Assembly (NCBI GenBank): GCA_903837355.1
Contig: CAILUI010000109.1
Coordinates: 1-35,699 of the forward strand
DNA from: an uncultured Victivallales bacterium
GTDB lineage: Bacteria > Verrucomicrobiota > Lentisphaeria > Oligosphaerales > JAFGRS01
Direction of reading: 5' to 3'
Length of the DNA stretch: 35,699 bases
Shown: positions 25,133 through 34,282 of the stretch, piece after piece
How positions within the stretch are numbered: position 1 is the stretch's first letter
Layout of the letters: each line of letters begins with the position of its first letter
Made by a program: the position numbers and the translations under genes
Notes under the pieces: generated by a model
Told to the model about the DNA's origin: nothing
Database searches by the model: none
The model's input: the letters and a program-made list of their open reading frames with translations, nothing else

Positions 25133-25231
25133 CCCGCATGCGGCACTACCTTATCACGGGCCGGACACTGGCTGAACGAGAGGCCCCGGCAGGCGCGGCG
25201 CAAGTGGGCAGCGAGGCAGGAGGATCGGGTG

Positions 25232-26797
25232 ATGCTGTTGGCAAATGGCTTTGGGTGCGGTTCCCAGCGACGCTGGCCGTGGCAGGTTGGGGCAGTGCTG
25301 CTGCTGGCGCTGGGCGGGGCGGGCTGTCGGCGGCTGGCCCCGGCCGCGGTGTCGGCGGCGCCCGTCAGCGCGGAGTTCGCTGACGTGACCGTCGCCGCCG
25401 GACTGGAGGGCGCCGCTGGCGAGACCTGCGCCTGGGGTGACTACAACAACGACGGTTTCGTGGACGTGATGACGGGCAAGGGCCTCTACCGCAACCAGGG
25501 CGACGGGACCTTCGCGCCCGTGCCCGCAGGCCCCCAGGGCGAGGGGGTCTGGGCCGACTTCGACAACGATGGCCGGTTGGACTACCTCAGCGTGGCCGGC
25601 AACGGCGGGCTGTACCAGAACGTCGATGGCGAGCACTTCACACTGACGCCAATCCCGCCCAACCCCCAGCCCACGCGGCCGCGAGCGGCCTGCGCCGACG
25701 CCAACAACGACGGCTTCGTGGATCTCTACATCACGACCTACGAAAGCAGCTTCGGCGGCCCGATCTACCCCAGCCTCTTCTACCTGGCCACGGGCAACGG
25801 CACCTTCGCCGAGCCCGTCAGTCTGACCGGGAAGACGGCCTGGGCCGCCCGCGGCGCCAACTGGGCGGATTTCGACAACGATGGTGACCAGGACCTGTAC
25901 GTCTCCAACTACCGCCTGATGCCGAACCAGCTCTGGGTCAACGATGGCACCGCCAGATTCGAGGACCAGGCCAAGGCCCGTGGGGTGTACGGCGTGGCGA
26001 CGGCAGGCAAGGAACCCGCCTCGGCCTCCTACCCGGAGTATGAGTACACGGGCCACACCATCGGCTCGTGCTGGGGCGACCTCAACAACGACGGCAACCT
26101 GGATCTGGTCGTGGTCAACTTCGCCCATCCTCCCGAATGGCAGAATCGGACCCAGATCCAGATCAACTCAGGTGCCCCGGACTACCGTTTCACCAACCTC
26201 AACGAGGCCAATCAGGCCGGCGTCTACTGGCAGGAGTCCTACGCCAAAGCGGCCTTGGGCGACTACGACAACGATGGCGATCTGGACCTCTACATCACCG
26301 CCGTCTACCCGGCGGACCGCGGGGAGCTGTTCGCCAACCAGGGGAATGGCGCCTTCACACCGGTCGGTGACGCCACTCGCCTGCGCACCGCCAACAGCTA
26401 CCAGGTGAGCTGGGTGGACTACGACAACGACGGCGATTTGGATGTCTTCGCCGCCAACCGCCTCTACCGCAACCCCGGCCATGGGCACGCCTGGCTGAAG
26501 GTCAACGTCCGCGGCGGCGACGGCTCCAACGGCGCCGCCATCGGGGCGCGGGTACGGGTCACGGCGGCCGACCGGGTACAGATCCGGGAAGTCTGCGGCG
26601 GCAACAGCGGCAACCAGGACCCGCTGGTGCTGCACTTCGGCCTCGGCAACTTCACTCGGAAGGTCAAGGTCGAGGTGTTTTTCCCCTCGGGGAAGACCCG
26701 CACCGTCACGGTCAAGCCAGGCCAGACGATCACCCTCAGCGAGCGCGACGCGAAGCGCCCGCGGTCGGGCGCAGCCTACGGCAGGCGTGTCCCGTAG
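25232..26797 (+). CDS. FG-GAP/VCBS-repeat lipoprotein with ASPIC/UnbV domain (CRTAC1-like)
   Basis: The product has 521 residues from ATG 25232, with GGAGG 8 bases upstream; upstream frames are unlikely. The N-terminus is basic then hydrophobic with a Cys at 32 (LLLALGGAGC), a weak lipobox, so it is probably a lipoprotein. Seven calcium-binding D-x-N/D-x-D-G-x-x-D loops (for example DYNNDGFVD, DFDNDGRLD, DYDNDGDLD) mark FG-GAP/VCBS propeller repeats at about 65-420. The C-terminal 95 residues are an ASPIC/UnbV domain (HAWLKVNVRGGDGSNGAAIG, QIREVCGGNSGNQDPL, HFGLG). Such proteins are abundant in PVC bacteria and are thought to bind carbohydrate or protein partners. The last 22 bases overlap the convergent discoidin gene. 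Confidence 0.92.
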   Translation: MLLANGFGCGSQRRWPWQVGAVLLLALGGAGCRRLAPAAVSAAPVSAEFADVTVAAGLEGAAGETCAWGDYNNDGFVDVMTGKGLYRNQGDGTFAPVPAGPQGEGVWADFDNDGRLDYLSVAGNGGLYQNVDGEHFTLTPIPPNPQPTRPRAACADANNDGFVDLYITTYESSFGGPIYPSLFYLATGNGTFAEPVSLTGKTAWAARGANWADFDNDGDQDLYVSNYRLMPNQLWVNDGTARFEDQAKARGVYGVATAGKEPASASYPEYEYTGHTIGSCWGDLNNDGNLDLVVVNFAHPPEWQNRTQIQINSGAPDYRFTNLNEANQAGVYWQESYAKAALGDYDNDGDLDLYITAVYPADRGELFANQGNGAFTPVGDATRLRTANSYQVSWVDYDNDGDLDVFAANRLYRNPGHGHAWLKVNVRGGDGSNGAAIGARVRVTAADRVQIREVCGGNSGNQDPLVLHFGLGNFTRKVKVEVFFPSGKTRTVTVKPGQTITLSERDAKRPRSGAAYGRRVP

Positions 26798-27447
26798 ACC
26801 TCCACCTCGGTGACGTCGTTCATGTCGTCGCGGGTGTTGCCCTGGGAACTGAGCCGGACGTAGCGGGCCGGCTGGGCGGCGACAGGAATGAGGCGACCCT
26901 CGTAGGTCTCGATGTACTCCCGGTCGTTGCCGACACCCAGGCCCGCCGAGTTGTCGTGGTCGTTGTTGAACACCGTCCGCAGGCCGGATACCAGGTCGGC
27001 ATCGTCGGCCAGTTGAATCACGACGTCGCGGTAGACGCGGGCTTCGCCGTGGTAGTGCCAGACGAGGATGGCGTCGATGCGGCAGGGCGCGCCCAGGTCG
27101 ATCTGCACCCACTGCACGCCGGGACCGAGCTCAACAAAGCTGTCGCCAGCCGCCTCTTTGTTGCCGTCGGTGACGTCGGCGTAGCTGCCGAGGACGGGCT
27201 TGGGCTGGCTGCCGGTCACCGGCCGGGCGGCGGCCAGGTTGACCGTCCCGGCCGGCACGAGAAAGGGGCCCCGCAGCTTCCCTGTGGTTTTCTCGAGGTT
27301 GGCCGAAACGAGGAAGGCGGGAGTGCCACTAAAGGCAGGCTTGGGCAGGCTGATCGGCAGCGGCACCCGCTCCTGGCCCCGGGTACTGGCCACACCCAGG
27401 AGGCACAGCAACGGGACGAGCAACACTCGGCAGCGGTTCGCGCTCAC
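26776..27447 (-). CDS. secreted discoidin (F5/8 type C) domain protein
   Basis: The product has 223 residues from a GTG at 27447 with GGAGG just upstream. A signal peptide (NRCRVLLVPLLCLLGVASTRGQ region) precedes a 25-residue Pro-rich stretch. Residues about 75-220 are a coagulation factor 5/8 C-like sandwich: NLAAARPVTGS, VLGSYADVTDGN, WVQIDLGAPCRIDAILVWHY, YRDVVIQLADD and ARYVRLSSQGN. The domain binds glycans in many secreted proteins; here it is alone, so a binding role is likely. It is the last gene of the six-gene operon and starts 13 bp after the previous stop. Confidence 0.88.
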   Translation of the reverse strand: MSANRCRVLLVPLLCLLGVASTRGQERVPLPISLPKPAFSGTPAFLVSANLEKTTGKLRGPFLVPAGTVNLAAARPVTGSQPKPVLGSYADVTDGNKEAAGDSFVELGPGVQWVQIDLGAPCRIDAILVWHYHGEARVYRDVVIQLADDADLVSGLRTVFNNDHDNSAGLGVGNDREYIETYEGRLIPVAAQPARYVRLSSQGNTRDDMNDVTEVEVYGTRLP

Positions 27448-27460
27448 CCTTCCTCCCCAT

Positions 27461-29128
27461 CTACTCCGCCGTCCAACTCCAGGCGCTGAACTCGGCCGGG
27501 CCACCCTCACAACGGAAGCCGAGGCCACCGAGGCGAGCGTTGTTGGTGTCGCTGACGTAGCGTTCGAGCGACTCGGCCAGGAGCTTGCCCTCAGCGTCGA
27601 GGACGCGGATGCGGACCCGGTCGGTCGTGACCACCCCTTCCAAGGTGACCGCGGTACCGGCAGCACAGCGGACCGTGTTGCCTTCCCAGAGCACCTGGCC
27701 CGTCGACGTCCGCAGGGCCAGGCCCTCAGGCCCCAGCCGACACTCGAACCCCTCGCGGCCGTCCGGACTGACCTGGAAAAGCAGCGCCACCGCCGTTGCC
27801 CCCAGCGCCTTCGCCCGGCCCCGGAACGTACCGCGCCCTCCCGTGATGGTGGCACCGACCGCGGTGGCCACGCCGGCACCCTCGCGGCAGCGCAGACCCT
27901 GGTGCGCGTCGTCCTGCCAGTCCCATTGGCCGTTCAGGGCGCGCCAGCCCTGTCCGAGGTCGACCACCGCGGCCTCGGCCGCCGCCGCCGGCACCGCCGG
28001 CGCCACGTCCCCCATGAAGGCGCTGAACTGGCCGGTGCCATGCCAGGTCTGGAAGCCGGTCATGCCGGTCCACTGGGCCTCCTCGGCGCTGGTCGGCAGG
28101 AGGGGCGACTCGGCCAGCACCGTGGTGCCGTCCGCGGCCAGCAGGCGAGCCTGGACGGTGGCATTGCGCAGCATCATTTCAAGGACGTACTCCGTGTCCC
28201 ACTTCCAGATGCCCTGCGGGCTGGACCAGAGGCAGGACATCGGGTAACGGTAGACCATCAGACCACCGTCTCCAAAGGTTCCCCCCAGCCAGGCAAGGAA
28301 GCCGGTCTGCAGCGCCTTGTCGGCGTGCACCAGCATGCCACCGCCGCAGGAATCACGCTCGAGGCGGATACGGCAGCGCCACGTGCCCTCGGCGGGCAGG
28401 GCGGCGGTCAGGAAGGCCGTGGTGCGCTCGACCGACCGCGTCTGCAGCAGCACCTGCCGCTCGCGGTTCTGCCAGCGCCAGGCGCCGCCGCCGATGACCA
28501 GCCAGCGCTCGTCGCCGGCCTGCGGGATGCGCAGGACCGAGGGGTTGTCGGCGCTGTACTCGGCCAGCGGTTTCTCGGCGCGCCCCAGCGAACAGAAACG
28601 GGCCGTGTTGCCGGCGCTGCAGAGCCCCATCCGGCCGGTGTTCGGCGGGAGCAGCGCCGGCAGCCACGGGCTCTGGGCAAGGACGGTCTGGCCATCGGCG
28701 GCAAGCATCTGCGCGCGAACCCCGCGGGCCTCGAGGATGCCCTCGAGCCAGACCGGGGTGTACGCCAGCCAGCCCACACCCTGATCCCGCCAGAGGGGCT
28801 GCCCGTCCGGGCCGGTCAGGACCAGGTCGCCGACCTCGGTGCCGACCAGGGCCAGGCTGAAGCCGCCCTGCCCTTGGTCGTCGGCGCCCCAGCGGATGCC
28901 GGCGGCACCGGGATAGGGACCGGGTTCAACGACCGCCCGCCAGCACGGACCGTCGCCGCCGGTGGTTACCCAGGCAGCCGCGTCCTTGCTCTCGGGGTCG
29001 GTTTGGCAGAGCACGGCCGGCGGGCCAGCTTGCCGCCAGGCGCCTGCCGCGTACTGCGGCGGCGACGGCTCGGCAGCCCAGGCGGCCAGGCCCAGCAGAG
29101 CACTGGGTAGTAGACAGCGCAACATCAT
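27461..29128 (-). CDS. secreted multi-domain beta-sandwich (LamG/DUF1080-like) protein
   Basis: The product has 555 residues from ATG 29128 (GGAG 9 bases upstream; the next ATG codon is also possible). A signal peptide ends near LLGLAAWA-A. The mature protein holds three concanavalin-A-like sandwiches of about 170 residues each, separated at about 195 and 390, with recurring strands: GIRWGADDQGQGGFSLAL, RVRIRVLDAEGKLLAESLE, VQARLLAADGTTVLAESPLL. The repeated V-x-A-x-(L/M)-x-A-x-x-G-x-T-V-L-A-(Q/E)-S-P pattern indicates internal duplication. These folds usually bind or hydrolyse glycans (DUF1080 group); I see no catalytic motif. It follows the oxidoreductase by 13 bp in the sugar-transporter operon. 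Confidence 0.75.
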   Translation of the reverse strand: MMLRCLLPSALLGLAAWAAEPSPPQYAAGAWRQAGPPAVLCQTDPESKDAAAWVTTGGDGPCWRAVVEPGPYPGAAGIRWGADDQGQGGFSLALVGTEVGDLVLTGPDGQPLWRDQGVGWLAYTPVWLEGILEARGVRAQMLAADGQTVLAQSPWLPALLPPNTGRMGLCSAGNTARFCSLGRAEKPLAEYSADNPSVLRIPQAGDERWLVIGGGAWRWQNRERQVLLQTRSVERTTAFLTAALPAEGTWRCRIRLERDSCGGGMLVHADKALQTGFLAWLGGTFGDGGLMVYRYPMSCLWSSPQGIWKWDTEYVLEMMLRNATVQARLLAADGTTVLAESPLLPTSAEEAQWTGMTGFQTWHGTGQFSAFMGDVAPAVPAAAAEAAVVDLGQGWRALNGQWDWQDDAHQGLRCREGAGVATAVGATITGGRGTFRGRAKALGATAVALLFQVSPDGREGFECRLGPEGLALRTSTGQVLWEGNTVRCAAGTAVTLEGVVTTDRVRIRVLDAEGKLLAESLERYVSDTNNARLGGLGFRCEGGPAEFSAWSWTAE

Positions 29129-29141
29129 CGGGAGCTCTCCA

Positions 29142-30371
29142 TCAGACCCGGTCGAAGCTGGGGATCGGCAGTTGTTCCCCATCCTTGAAAGAGGATTGGT
29201 GGGCCACAATACCGGGCACGGTGTAAGCCAGCGCTTCGTAGAGGTCGACGGCGGGAGCCCGTTCCTGGATCAGGGCCATGACGAACTCGTGGGTCAGGAA
29301 GGGATGCGAGCCGCCGTGGCCGGAGTCCTGCCGCATGGCCGGTGGCAACGCGCCCATGAAGTCAGGCAGGCCGGCGCCGTTCCGTCCCAGCACTTGAACG
29401 CTGGTGGGCTGTCCCCCCGAGCCATCGCTGTAGAGGGCACCCTTGGTGCCGAACCACTGGGCCCGCTCCCCGTGGGCGTTGATGTTCCAGGAGACATTGC
29501 AGCGGAAAGGATGCCCGCCATCGGTCAGGAACATGCCCATGCCCGCATCAAAGGGGTTCTTGTAGGCGTTCGCCTCGGGGCCGTACATGTCGTCGCCCGC
29601 CGGCCGGTGTCCGACGCAGGAGACCCGCGTCAGGCGCTCGCCGGTGACCCCGACCAGGAAGGCGGTACTGTGGGTCGGGTAAAGCATGGGCGGCAGACCG
29701 TGACGCCAGGTGCGCTCGCCATTGCGGAAGGCCAGGTTGTGCCGTTCGGCGGACCCCGGCGGCCAGGGGTGGTAGTACTCGGCCTCGCAATAGACCATCT
29801 CGCCGAAGGCGCCGTCGCGGAACAGCCGCCGGGCCAGGATGGTGTGGGGGCGGTAGTAGGAGGTCTCGGCCATCATGTAGGTAAGGCCGGTCTGTTCCTT
29901 CTTCGCCTTCATGGCGGCGGCGTCCTCGAGCGTCAGACAGGCCGGCACCGCGCTGATCACGTGCTTGCCGTGGTCCATGCACAGCAGCATGTGCCGGGCG
30001 TGGTCCGGAGCGCCGGTGAAGATGGCGACCGCCTCGACCCGTGGATCTTTGACCAGTTCCTCCAGGGAGGGGTAGGCCTTGGTGCAGCCGTAGCGCTGCT
30101 GCAGGGCCTGGCAGCGGTCGGGCATGAGGTCGCTGACGGCCTCGACGACGCAATTCGGGTGCTCGTGCCAGTGGAAGCTCAGCCCGAAGCCGCCGCCGAC
30201 CACGCCGATGCGCAGCTTGCGGTCGGAGGTCGGCTGCCAGACCGGCGGCATGAGCTCGGCCGGCGTCGCGGCGCCGGCCAGGGCAGCCGTCATCCCCGCG
30301 GCCCCGGCCGCCACACGCAGAAAATGGCGCCGCGACAGGGCTTCCGGCGCGGCGGGCAAGAGGTCGTCCAT
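29142..30371 (-). CDS. Tat-exported Gfo/Idh/MocA-family oxidoreductase
   Basis: The product has 409 residues from ATG 30371 (AGGAG 10 bases upstream). A twin-arginine signal (S-R14-R15-H-F-L) and hydrophobic stretch cover 1-38, so export in folded form with bound NAD(P) is expected. The Rossmann motif IGVVGGGFG (55-63), KDPRVEAVAIFTGAPDHARH and HGKHVISAVPACLTLEDA define the family's nucleotide-binding half; there is VPAC in place of the common EKP. The C-terminal half (GEMVYCEAEYYHPW, GLPPMLYPTHSTAFLVGVTG) is the substrate sheet. Relatives oxidise, epimerise or cleave sugars. Its position between the ABC transporter and lectin-like genes suggests work on the imported sugar or its precursors. 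Confidence 0.9.
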   Translation of the reverse strand: MDDLLPAAPEALSRRHFLRVAAGAAGMTAALAGAATPAELMPPVWQPTSDRKLRIGVVGGGFGLSFHWHEHPNCVVEAVSDLMPDRCQALQQRYGCTKAYPSLEELVKDPRVEAVAIFTGAPDHARHMLLCMDHGKHVISAVPACLTLEDAAAMKAKKEQTGLTYMMAETSYYRPHTILARRLFRDGAFGEMVYCEAEYYHPWPPGSAERHNLAFRNGERTWRHGLPPMLYPTHSTAFLVGVTGERLTRVSCVGHRPAGDDMYGPEANAYKNPFDAGMGMFLTDGGHPFRCNVSWNINAHGERAQWFGTKGALYSDGSGGQPTSVQVLGRNGAGLPDFMGALPPAMRQDSGHGGSHPFLTHEFVMALIQERAPAVDLYEALAYTVPGIVAHQSSFKDGEQLPIPSFDRV

Positions 30372-30384
30372 GACGTGTCTCTCC

Positions 30385-31332
30385 TCAGTCTTCCAGCCAC
30401 TCGCCGCCCTTGTCGACATTGGCGGCAGTGAACACACGGGAACGCAGGGTGATCTCCTTCTGCACCGGCTTGCCGGCCAGGATCTCGAGCGCGTTCTCGA
30501 TGGCCTCGCGACCGCCGGTGGGATACTCGAAGGAGGCGGCCAGGAGGCCTTGCTTGGCGTAGACCTGACCCTCATGCGGCAGGGCATCGATGCCAACGAA
30601 CTTGATCTGCTGCTCGCGGCCGGCGGCCTTGGCGGCCAGGTAGGCGCCGTGCGCCCCGGGGTCGTTGTGGGCGTACACCAGGTCGATCTGCTTGAAGCGG
30701 GCCAGGGCCGACTCCATCTCGGTACGGGCGTTGGGCTCGAGCCACTTCATATCGGCCTCGAAAAGGACCTGCAGGCCGGAGCCCTTGATGCCTTCCACGA
30801 AGCCACTGTGCCGGTCCTGACCCGGCGTCGAGGTCATCAGGCCCTTGAGTTCGACGAGATTGCCCTTGCCGCCCAGGAGGGTGACGATGTAGCGGCCGGC
30901 GGCGCGGCCGATCTTCTTGTTGTCGGCGCCGATGAAACAGGTGTAGTCCTGACCGAGCACGCGGCGGTCCAGCACGATCACCGGAATACCCTTCTTGAAG
31001 GCGGCGGCGACCGGCGGCGTGAGGGGAGCGGCTTCCTTCGGCGAGATGATGATCAGATTGACGCCGGCGCGCACGAACTCCTCAACGTGGCTAGCCTGGC
31101 GCAGGCTGTCGTTCTGCGCGTCCTTGTAGACGACCTTCAGCTCCGCGTGCTTGTCGGCTTCGCGCTTGACATCGGCGTTCATCTGCACGCGCCAAGGCTC
31201 GCCGAGATTGCACTGGCTCATGCCGACGGTCCACTTCGCCGCAGCGGCGTCCGCAGCCCGGCCGAGGTTCGCGGACAGCAGAGTGAGGGCGCATCCCGCC
31301 GCCCAGGTCAGCGCCTTGGTTCCCGTCTTCAT
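30385..31332 (-). CDS. sugar ABC transporter substrate-binding protein (RbsB type)
   Basis: The product has 315 residues from ATG 31332 (AAAGG 6 bases upstream). A signal peptide spans about 1-30 (ends AAD). It has the two-lobed periplasmic binding protein family 4 pattern: WTVGMSQCNLGEPWRVQMNA, VVYKDAQNDSLRQASHVEEF, GVNLIIISPKEAAPLTPPV, IPVIVLDRRV, DYTCFIGADNKKIGRAAG, VYAHNDPGAHGAYLAAKAAG and KFVGIDALP. There is no lipobox. It is encoded 22 bp after the permease and 13 bp before the oxidoreductase. The binding pocket shows the usual Asp/Arg/Asn positions for a monosaccharide, but the sugar cannot be named. Confidence 0.93.
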   Translation of the reverse strand: MKTGTKALTWAAGCALTLLSANLGRAADAAAAKWTVGMSQCNLGEPWRVQMNADVKREADKHAELKVVYKDAQNDSLRQASHVEEFVRAGVNLIIISPKEAAPLTPPVAAAFKKGIPVIVLDRRVLGQDYTCFIGADNKKIGRAAGRYIVTLLGGKGNLVELKGLMTSTPGQDRHSGFVEGIKGSGLQVLFEADMKWLEPNARTEMESALARFKQIDLVYAHNDPGAHGAYLAAKAAGREQQIKFVGIDALPHEGQVYAKQGLLAASFEYPTGGREAIENALEILAGKPVQKEITLRSRVFTAANVDKGGEWLED

Positions 31333-31354
31333 GGTCTGCCTTTCGCTTGAGGAA

Positions 31355-32338
31355 TCACTTCCGTCCACGTTGGAACAATACCGCGCCCACGATGATCGCA
31401 CCAGTCAGCATCAGCCGACTGGCTTCGCCGACGGCGTTGATACTGAGGATTTTCTCCAGATAGCCGATAGTCAGGATCCCGAGCAGGGTCAGCAGGATGC
31501 CGCCGCGGCCACCGCGCAGACTGGTGCCACCGATGACCACGATGGCGATGGCGTTGAGTTCGTAGGTACTCCCGGCCTCGGGATCGCCCTGCAACTCCTG
31601 GGCGGCCTGGCAGATGCCGGCGACGGCGCAGAAGAGCCCGCTCAGGCTGTACGCCAGCACCTTCATGGCGGCCACCGGGAGGCCCGAGAGCCGGGCCGCC
31701 TCCTCGTTGCCGCCGATGGCATAGAGGTAGCGGCCCCAGCGCAGGCGCCCCAGCAGGACCCCGCAGAGCAGCAGGCACGCCAGCAGGATCAGGGTCACGA
31801 CGGCGACATTGTCATGCAGCACCTTGGCACTGATGTCATTGAAGATCGCGGGGACCTCGACGTACTGGTAGGTGCCGTCAGCCTGCTGCACCGCGGTCGA
31901 GACCTTCTGCCCGCCCGAGGCGAACTTGGCCAGGCCGCGGGCGAAGACCATCATCGCCAGCGTCGCGATGAAAGGCTGTACGCCAAAGCCGGCGATGGCC
32001 CCGCCCGAGACGGCACCGCAGGCGGCCCCCGCCAGCAGGCAGGCGGCGATGCCCAGCGCCGGCGGCCAGCCCCAGCGCAGGGTCACCAGCGAGAACAGGA
32101 CAGCGACCAAGCCCAGGATGCTGCCCACGGAGAGATCGATGCCGGCGGTGATGATCACCAGGGTCATGCCACAGGCCAGGATGCCGTAGACCGAGATCTG
32201 CCGCAGCATGTCGCGATGCGTCTCCCACTGCAGGAAGGCCCCGTCGGCATTGCAGATGGCCCCCAGCAGCATCACCAACCCCAGCGAGATCAGGGCGCGC
32301 GCAAAGGCCGAACGCAGGAACGTTAGCAGATGCCTCAT
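31355..32338 (-). CDS. sugar ABC transporter permease (RbsC/BPD_transp_2 type)
   Basis: The product has 327 residues from ATG 32338 (AAGGTG 6 bases upstream). About nine to ten hydrophobic helices cover the protein, with the family motifs ISVYGILACGMTLVIITAGI, DLSVGSILGL, GVQPFIATLAMM, RWGRYLYAIGGNEEAARLSG (coupling region to the ATPase) and IAIVVIGGTSLRGGRG. It has a 45-residue insertion (about 160-205, TAVQQADGTYQYVEVPAIFN) in the periplasmic loop where family members vary. It forms a dimer with the RbsA-type ATPase. It lies 142 bp downstream of that ATPase gene; this gap contains no gene. Confidence 0.93.
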   Translation of the reverse strand: MRHLLTFLRSAFARALISLGLVMLLGAICNADGAFLQWETHRDMLRQISVYGILACGMTLVIITAGIDLSVGSILGLVAVLFSLVTLRWGWPPALGIAACLLAGAACGAVSGGAIAGFGVQPFIATLAMMVFARGLAKFASGGQKVSTAVQQADGTYQYVEVPAIFNDISAKVLHDNVAVVTLILLACLLLCGVLLGRLRWGRYLYAIGGNEEAARLSGLPVAAMKVLAYSLSGLFCAVAGICQAAQELQGDPEAGSTYELNAIAIVVIGGTSLRGGRGGILLTLLGILTIGYLEKILSINAVGEASRLMLTGAIIVGAVLFQRGRK

Positions 32339-32480
32339 TCTGATCACCTTCCACCCTTGCCTCTGGCTCGGCGGCCTGGAACGCGGGACCTCCGTATCCC
32401 GCGGCCAGGTTGCGGGGAACCCGGCTTCCAGGGGCGGGCCGGACAAGAGGCCGGACATCCGGCGTCCACTACTCCGTGCC

Positions 32481-34043
32481 TCATGGAATGCTCTCCGTTT
32501 CGCCCATCGCCGCGCGCAGGATACGGTCCGGGGTCGCCGCCGCACGTGAAAAGGCGGCGGTCAGACGACCGCGGTGCAGGACCAGGATGCGGTCGGCCAG
32601 GGCCAGCAGCTCGGGCATCTCCGAAGTGATCAGCAACACCGCGCAGCCGGCGGCGGTCCAGCGGTTCATCAGCTCATAGACATCGCGTTTGGCGCCGACG
32701 TCGATGCCGCGCGTCGGTTCGTCGAGCAGGAAGATGCGGGGCTCGCAGAGTTGCCAGCGCGCCAGCAGGACCTTCTGCTGGTTGCCGCCCGAGAGTTCGA
32801 CGATATCCTGGTCCAGCGCCGCGGTTTTGACGCGCAGGGCCGCGCTCTGCTGTTGCGCCGCGGCGCGCTCCCGTCGCGGGCGCAGCCAGCCCCAGGGCGA
32901 GAAGCGTGGCAGCGCGGCCAGGGTGAGGTTCTGCAGCAGACTGAGGCCGGGTACCAGGCCGCCACTCTTGCGGTCCGCCGTCAACAGGGCCAGCCCCTGC
33001 TGCAGCGCCTGGCGCGGCGACCGGCAACGCAGCGCCTGGCCATCCACCCGCACCTCGCCGGTGGGCAGGGTCTTGACGGCGCCGAACAGGCCCTGCAGGA
33101 GTTCACTGGCACCCGAGCCCTGCAGACCCGCCAGGCCGACGATCTCACCCGCCTGGACGGCGAAGGAAACCCGGTCGACCAGCGGCGGCAGGCCGCGGTG
33201 GCGGTGCGGCACGGTGAACTCGTGGACGCTCAGCCGCTCGCGGCCCGGCGGGGCGGCACGGCGGGGAAACTGCTGGCTGAGCTCGCGGCCAACCATCCAG
33301 CGGATGAGCTCGGACGATGGCAGGTCGGCGCGAGCGGCAGTACCGACCCGCACCCCGTCGCGCAGCACCGTGATACGGTCCGCTACGCGGTAGATCTCCT
33401 CCATCTTGTGGGAGATATAGAGGATACCGCAACCGCGGGCCTTCAGCGTGGCGATCAGCGCCAACAGCCGCTCGACCTCCGGTTCGCTCAGGGCGCTGGT
33501 CGGCTCGTCCATGATCAGGATGCGAGCGGCGAGGCTCAGGGCCTTGGCGATCTCGACCTGCTGTTGCACCGCGATCGGATAGCTCTCGACCGGCTGCTCG
33601 GGGGCCATCTCCAGCCCGAGTTGGCGGAGCAGCGCCGCGGCCTGCTGCTGCTGCTGCCGCGGCCGGGTCCAGCCGGCGGTGGTGAGTTCGCGACCCAGGA
33701 AGATGTTGTCCGCGACGCTCATCGCGCCAACCAGGGACATCTCCTGGTGAATGGCCGCGATGCCATGCCGGGCGGCATCGTGCGGACGGCGCAGCCGGAC
33801 GACCTGCCCCGCCACCCGGACCTCGCCGGCGTCGGCGGGGTAGACACCGGCCAGAATCTTGATGAGGGTACTCTTGCCGGCGCCATTCTCCCCGGCCAGA
33901 ACATGAACCTCCCCCGCCGCCAGATCGAGATCGACGCCCGCCAGCGCCACCGTGCCGGCGAACGCTTTGCGGATGCCGCGCATCTCCAGGAGCGGCACGC
34001 TGCTGAAGTCCGCAATCACGGCCTGTGGGGCTGCCTCGATCAT
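32481..34043 (-). CDS. sugar ABC transporter ATP-binding protein, two ATPase domains (RbsA/MglA type)
   Basis: The product has 520 residues. ATG 34043 is preferred: the frame is open to a GTG at 34106, but that would leave only about a 10-base leader after the promoter at 34124-34152; no strong ribosome-binding site precedes either. The first domain has Walker A GENGAGKST (51-59) and Walker B LIMDEPTSAL. The second has the degenerate Walker A typical of this family (GLAGLQGSGASELL), an LSGGNQQKVLLARW signature and LLDEPTRGIDVG. It energises the RbsC-type permease. It is the first gene of the six-gene operon, with spacings of 142, 22, 13, 13 and 13 bp to the following genes. Confidence 0.93.
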   Translation of the reverse strand: MIEAAPQAVIADFSSVPLLEMRGIRKAFAGTVALAGVDLDLAAGEVHVLAGENGAGKSTLIKILAGVYPADAGEVRVAGQVVRLRRPHDAARHGIAAIHQEMSLVGAMSVADNIFLGRELTTAGWTRPRQQQQQAAALLRQLGLEMAPEQPVESYPIAVQQQVEIAKALSLAARILIMDEPTSALSEPEVERLLALIATLKARGCGILYISHKMEEIYRVADRITVLRDGVRVGTAARADLPSSELIRWMVGRELSQQFPRRAAPPGRERLSVHEFTVPHRHRGLPPLVDRVSFAVQAGEIVGLAGLQGSGASELLQGLFGAVKTLPTGEVRVDGQALRCRSPRQALQQGLALLTADRKSGGLVPGLSLLQNLTLAALPRFSPWGWLRPRRERAAAQQQSAALRVKTAALDQDIVELSGGNQQKVLLARWQLCEPRIFLLDEPTRGIDVGAKRDVYELMNRWTAAGCAVLLITSEMPELLALADRILVLHRGRLTAAFSRAAATPDRILRAAMGETESIP

Positions 34044-34123
34044 CGCCGTCCGTACTGCCCGTCCGGGCTGTGCGCAACTCAGTTTGCCAGGATCACCACT
34101 CAGCACCGGCGCCCGCTGGCCCT

Positions 34124-34152
34124 AGGATAACGTGCCGGCACCCACTTGCCAA
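34124..34152 (-). promoter_or_regulatory. promoter of the sugar-transporter operon
   Basis: On the minus strand TTGGCA (34147-34152) and TATCCT (34124-34129) are 17 bp apart. Transcription would begin near 34117 and leave a leader of about 73 bases to ATG 34043. Confidence 0.55.
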
Positions 34153-34282
34153 GACCGCCAGACACGGCCCCGGGGCGTTTCAGGATCCGTAGCGCGACGT
34201 CTCCGAGTGAAGGGCATTGGGCGCCCTCCCCCGGCCCTCAGTTCAGGCTGTAGCTGGCCAGCAGGCGCGGCCAGCGTGTCGG

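Noticed and set aside
27200..29110. 636-codon plus-strand frame opposite the operon
   Set aside because: It runs antisense to the discoidin and LamG-like genes, which have signal peptides and conserved strands; the plus frame has none.
32574..34130. 518-codon plus-strand frame opposite the transporter ATPase
   Set aside because: The opposite strand has Walker A, Walker B and LSGGQ-type motifs twice; the plus frame is Arg/Gln/Gly-rich without a domain.
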